64,000 nt of DNA from Catellatospora methionotrophica (GTDB lineage Bacteria; Actinomycetota; Actinomycetes; Mycobacteriales; Micromonosporaceae), in contig NZ_JAAOTJ010000001.1 of assembly GCF_011297335.1 (NCBI RefSeq), positions 496,001-560,000 on the forward strand. The letters are read 5' to 3'. The notes beneath the pieces were generated by a model, which saw only the letters and a program-made list of their open reading frames with translations, had not been told where the DNA came from and searched no databases. The translations under genes and the position numbers were made by a program. Of this stretch, positions 63,714-64,000 are shown piece by piece (position 1 is the stretch's first letter; each line of letters starts with the position of its first letter).

Positions 63714-63728
63714 TCAACACGAGTTGCG
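63714..63728. promoter_or_regulatory. LacI operator O1
   Basis: TCAACACGAGTTGCG contains CAACACGAGTTG, one mismatch from the palindrome CAACACGTGTTG with the central CG typical for LacI family sites. It lies 12 bases upstream of the LacI start. Confidence 0.6.
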
Positions 63729-63769
63729 TTTCAGCGAGGTTGCCAGGATGTGACTAGCGGATGTGGTTG

Positions 63770-63784
63770 CGCAATACGTGTTGA
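63770..63784. promoter_or_regulatory. LacI operator O2
   Basis: CGCAATACGTGTTGA is the reverse complement of O1 except for two bases; its core CAATACGTGTTG is again one mismatch from CAACACGTGTTG. Centres of O1 and O2 are 57 bp apart, allowing co-operative binding or a loop. Confidence 0.6.
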
Positions 63785-63941
63785 TAGCTGTTACCTGACC
63801 GAGACAACGGATCTTGTCGATCGCTGTGCTGGACCCGCTCGTCTGCCGTACGCCGTCCGATCGTGCCTGGTCGGGCCGTCGCGCCGAAAGCGCAGGTCAG
63901 GAGCGGGAGACGTCCGGGCCGTTACGGCCGGCGGAACGTGT

Positions 63942-64000
63942 CTAGCCGGACAGGTAGGTGCCGGGGTGCGGCCGGTGGCGCGGCGGAACGCGGCGATGAA
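63942..64000 (-). CDS. C-terminal end of an AraC-family regulator, apparent frameshift
   Basis: On the minus strand the last bases of the window read FIAAFRRATGRTP, the classic end of an AraC/XylS DNA-binding domain, then after a one-base shift GTYLSG and a TAG stop. Without the shift the frame runs on for another 57 codons to a TAA at 63791. A missing G in the CCCCGG run near 63961-63965 would explain this; it may be real or a base-call error. The gene lies directly upstream of the LacI gene on the same strand and could be a neighbour regulator. Only the last residues are visible. Confidence 0.5.
   Translation of the reverse strand, partial: HRRVPPRHRPHPGTYLSG

Noticed and set aside
1-64000. 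tRNA genes, CRISPR arrays, insertion sequences or prophage genes
   Set aside because: No cloverleaf-like sequence, regularly spaced repeat, transposase or integrase motif was seen on either strand.

Overview
The window is high-GC DNA (roughly 70% by eye) with many GTG starts, ATGA/GTGA gene overlaps, lipoprotein and Tat-like signal peptides, and a dense set of secreted modular carbohydrate-active enzymes. This fits a filamentous actinomycete; the mix of ricin-B, CBM35, AbfB and PQQ-dehydrogenase exoenzymes makes a Micromonosporaceae member most likely (inference from gene content; no rRNA or phylogenetic marker is present). I see no tRNA, rRNA, CRISPR array, insertion sequence or prophage, so this looks like chromosomal accessory or arm-type sequence rather than a mobile island.

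Left part (1-12.6 kb): a minus-strand signalling cluster (lipoprotein, transmembrane Ser/Thr kinase, FHA-HTH protein, secreted alpha/beta hydrolase); a type II NADH dehydrogenase-like flavoprotein divergent from a GH15 glycosidase; a GAF protein upstream of a GAF-PAS-GGDEF-EAL c-di-GMP enzyme; a GNAT; and a secreted propeller-like protein behind a CebR-like palindrome.

Middle (12.7-49 kb): secreted polysaccharide enzymes alternate with housekeeping and hypothetical genes. The exoenzymes are an alginate-lyase-family protein, GH5 cellulase with CBM35 and F5/8C, a ricin-CBM35-FnIII-PQQ sugar dehydrogenase, a ThuA-PQQ dehydrogenase-PKD-CBM6 giant, a GH51 arabinofuranosidase with two AbfB domains, a GH76 alpha-mannanase, and a lipid-anchored serpin. 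Between them lie an M23 LytM protein missing a zinc ligand, a propeller gene broken by one stop codon, a second diguanylate cyclase, a TetR/monooxygenase pair, an FeS-type photolyase, a DUF4132-like protein, an epoxide hydrolase under a long nested dyad, and a PadR-GyrI fusion regulator under an 18-bp palindrome. Several exoenzyme promoters carry operator-like palindromes of at least three types, and most convergent gene pairs are separated by long perfect hairpins.

Right part (50.2-63.7 kb): a single 13.5-kb minus-strand operon of 12 genes in which ten of eleven junctions overlap by 1-4 bases. Transcription order: LacI regulator, ribokinase, RbsD mutarotase, ADP-ribosylglycohydrolase fused to a LamG-like domain, ABC sugar-binding lipoprotein, two CUT1 permeases, sulfatase, GH49-like secreted glycosidase, second sulfatase, formylglycine-generating enzyme, DUF202 membrane protein. 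It reads as a self-contained sulfated-glycoside utilisation locus: secreted depolymerase, import, desulfation by two FGly sulfatases with their own activating enzyme, glycosidic cleavage by an ARH-family enzyme, then mutarotation and phosphorylation of a ribose-like sugar. No importer ATPase is encoded, as is usual for actinomycetes that share one MsiK-type ATPase. Two near-identical palindromes precede the LacI gene. This operon, especially the ARH fusion within a sulfatase locus, is the best candidate for an undescribed system here. The window ends inside an AraC-family gene that appears frameshifted.
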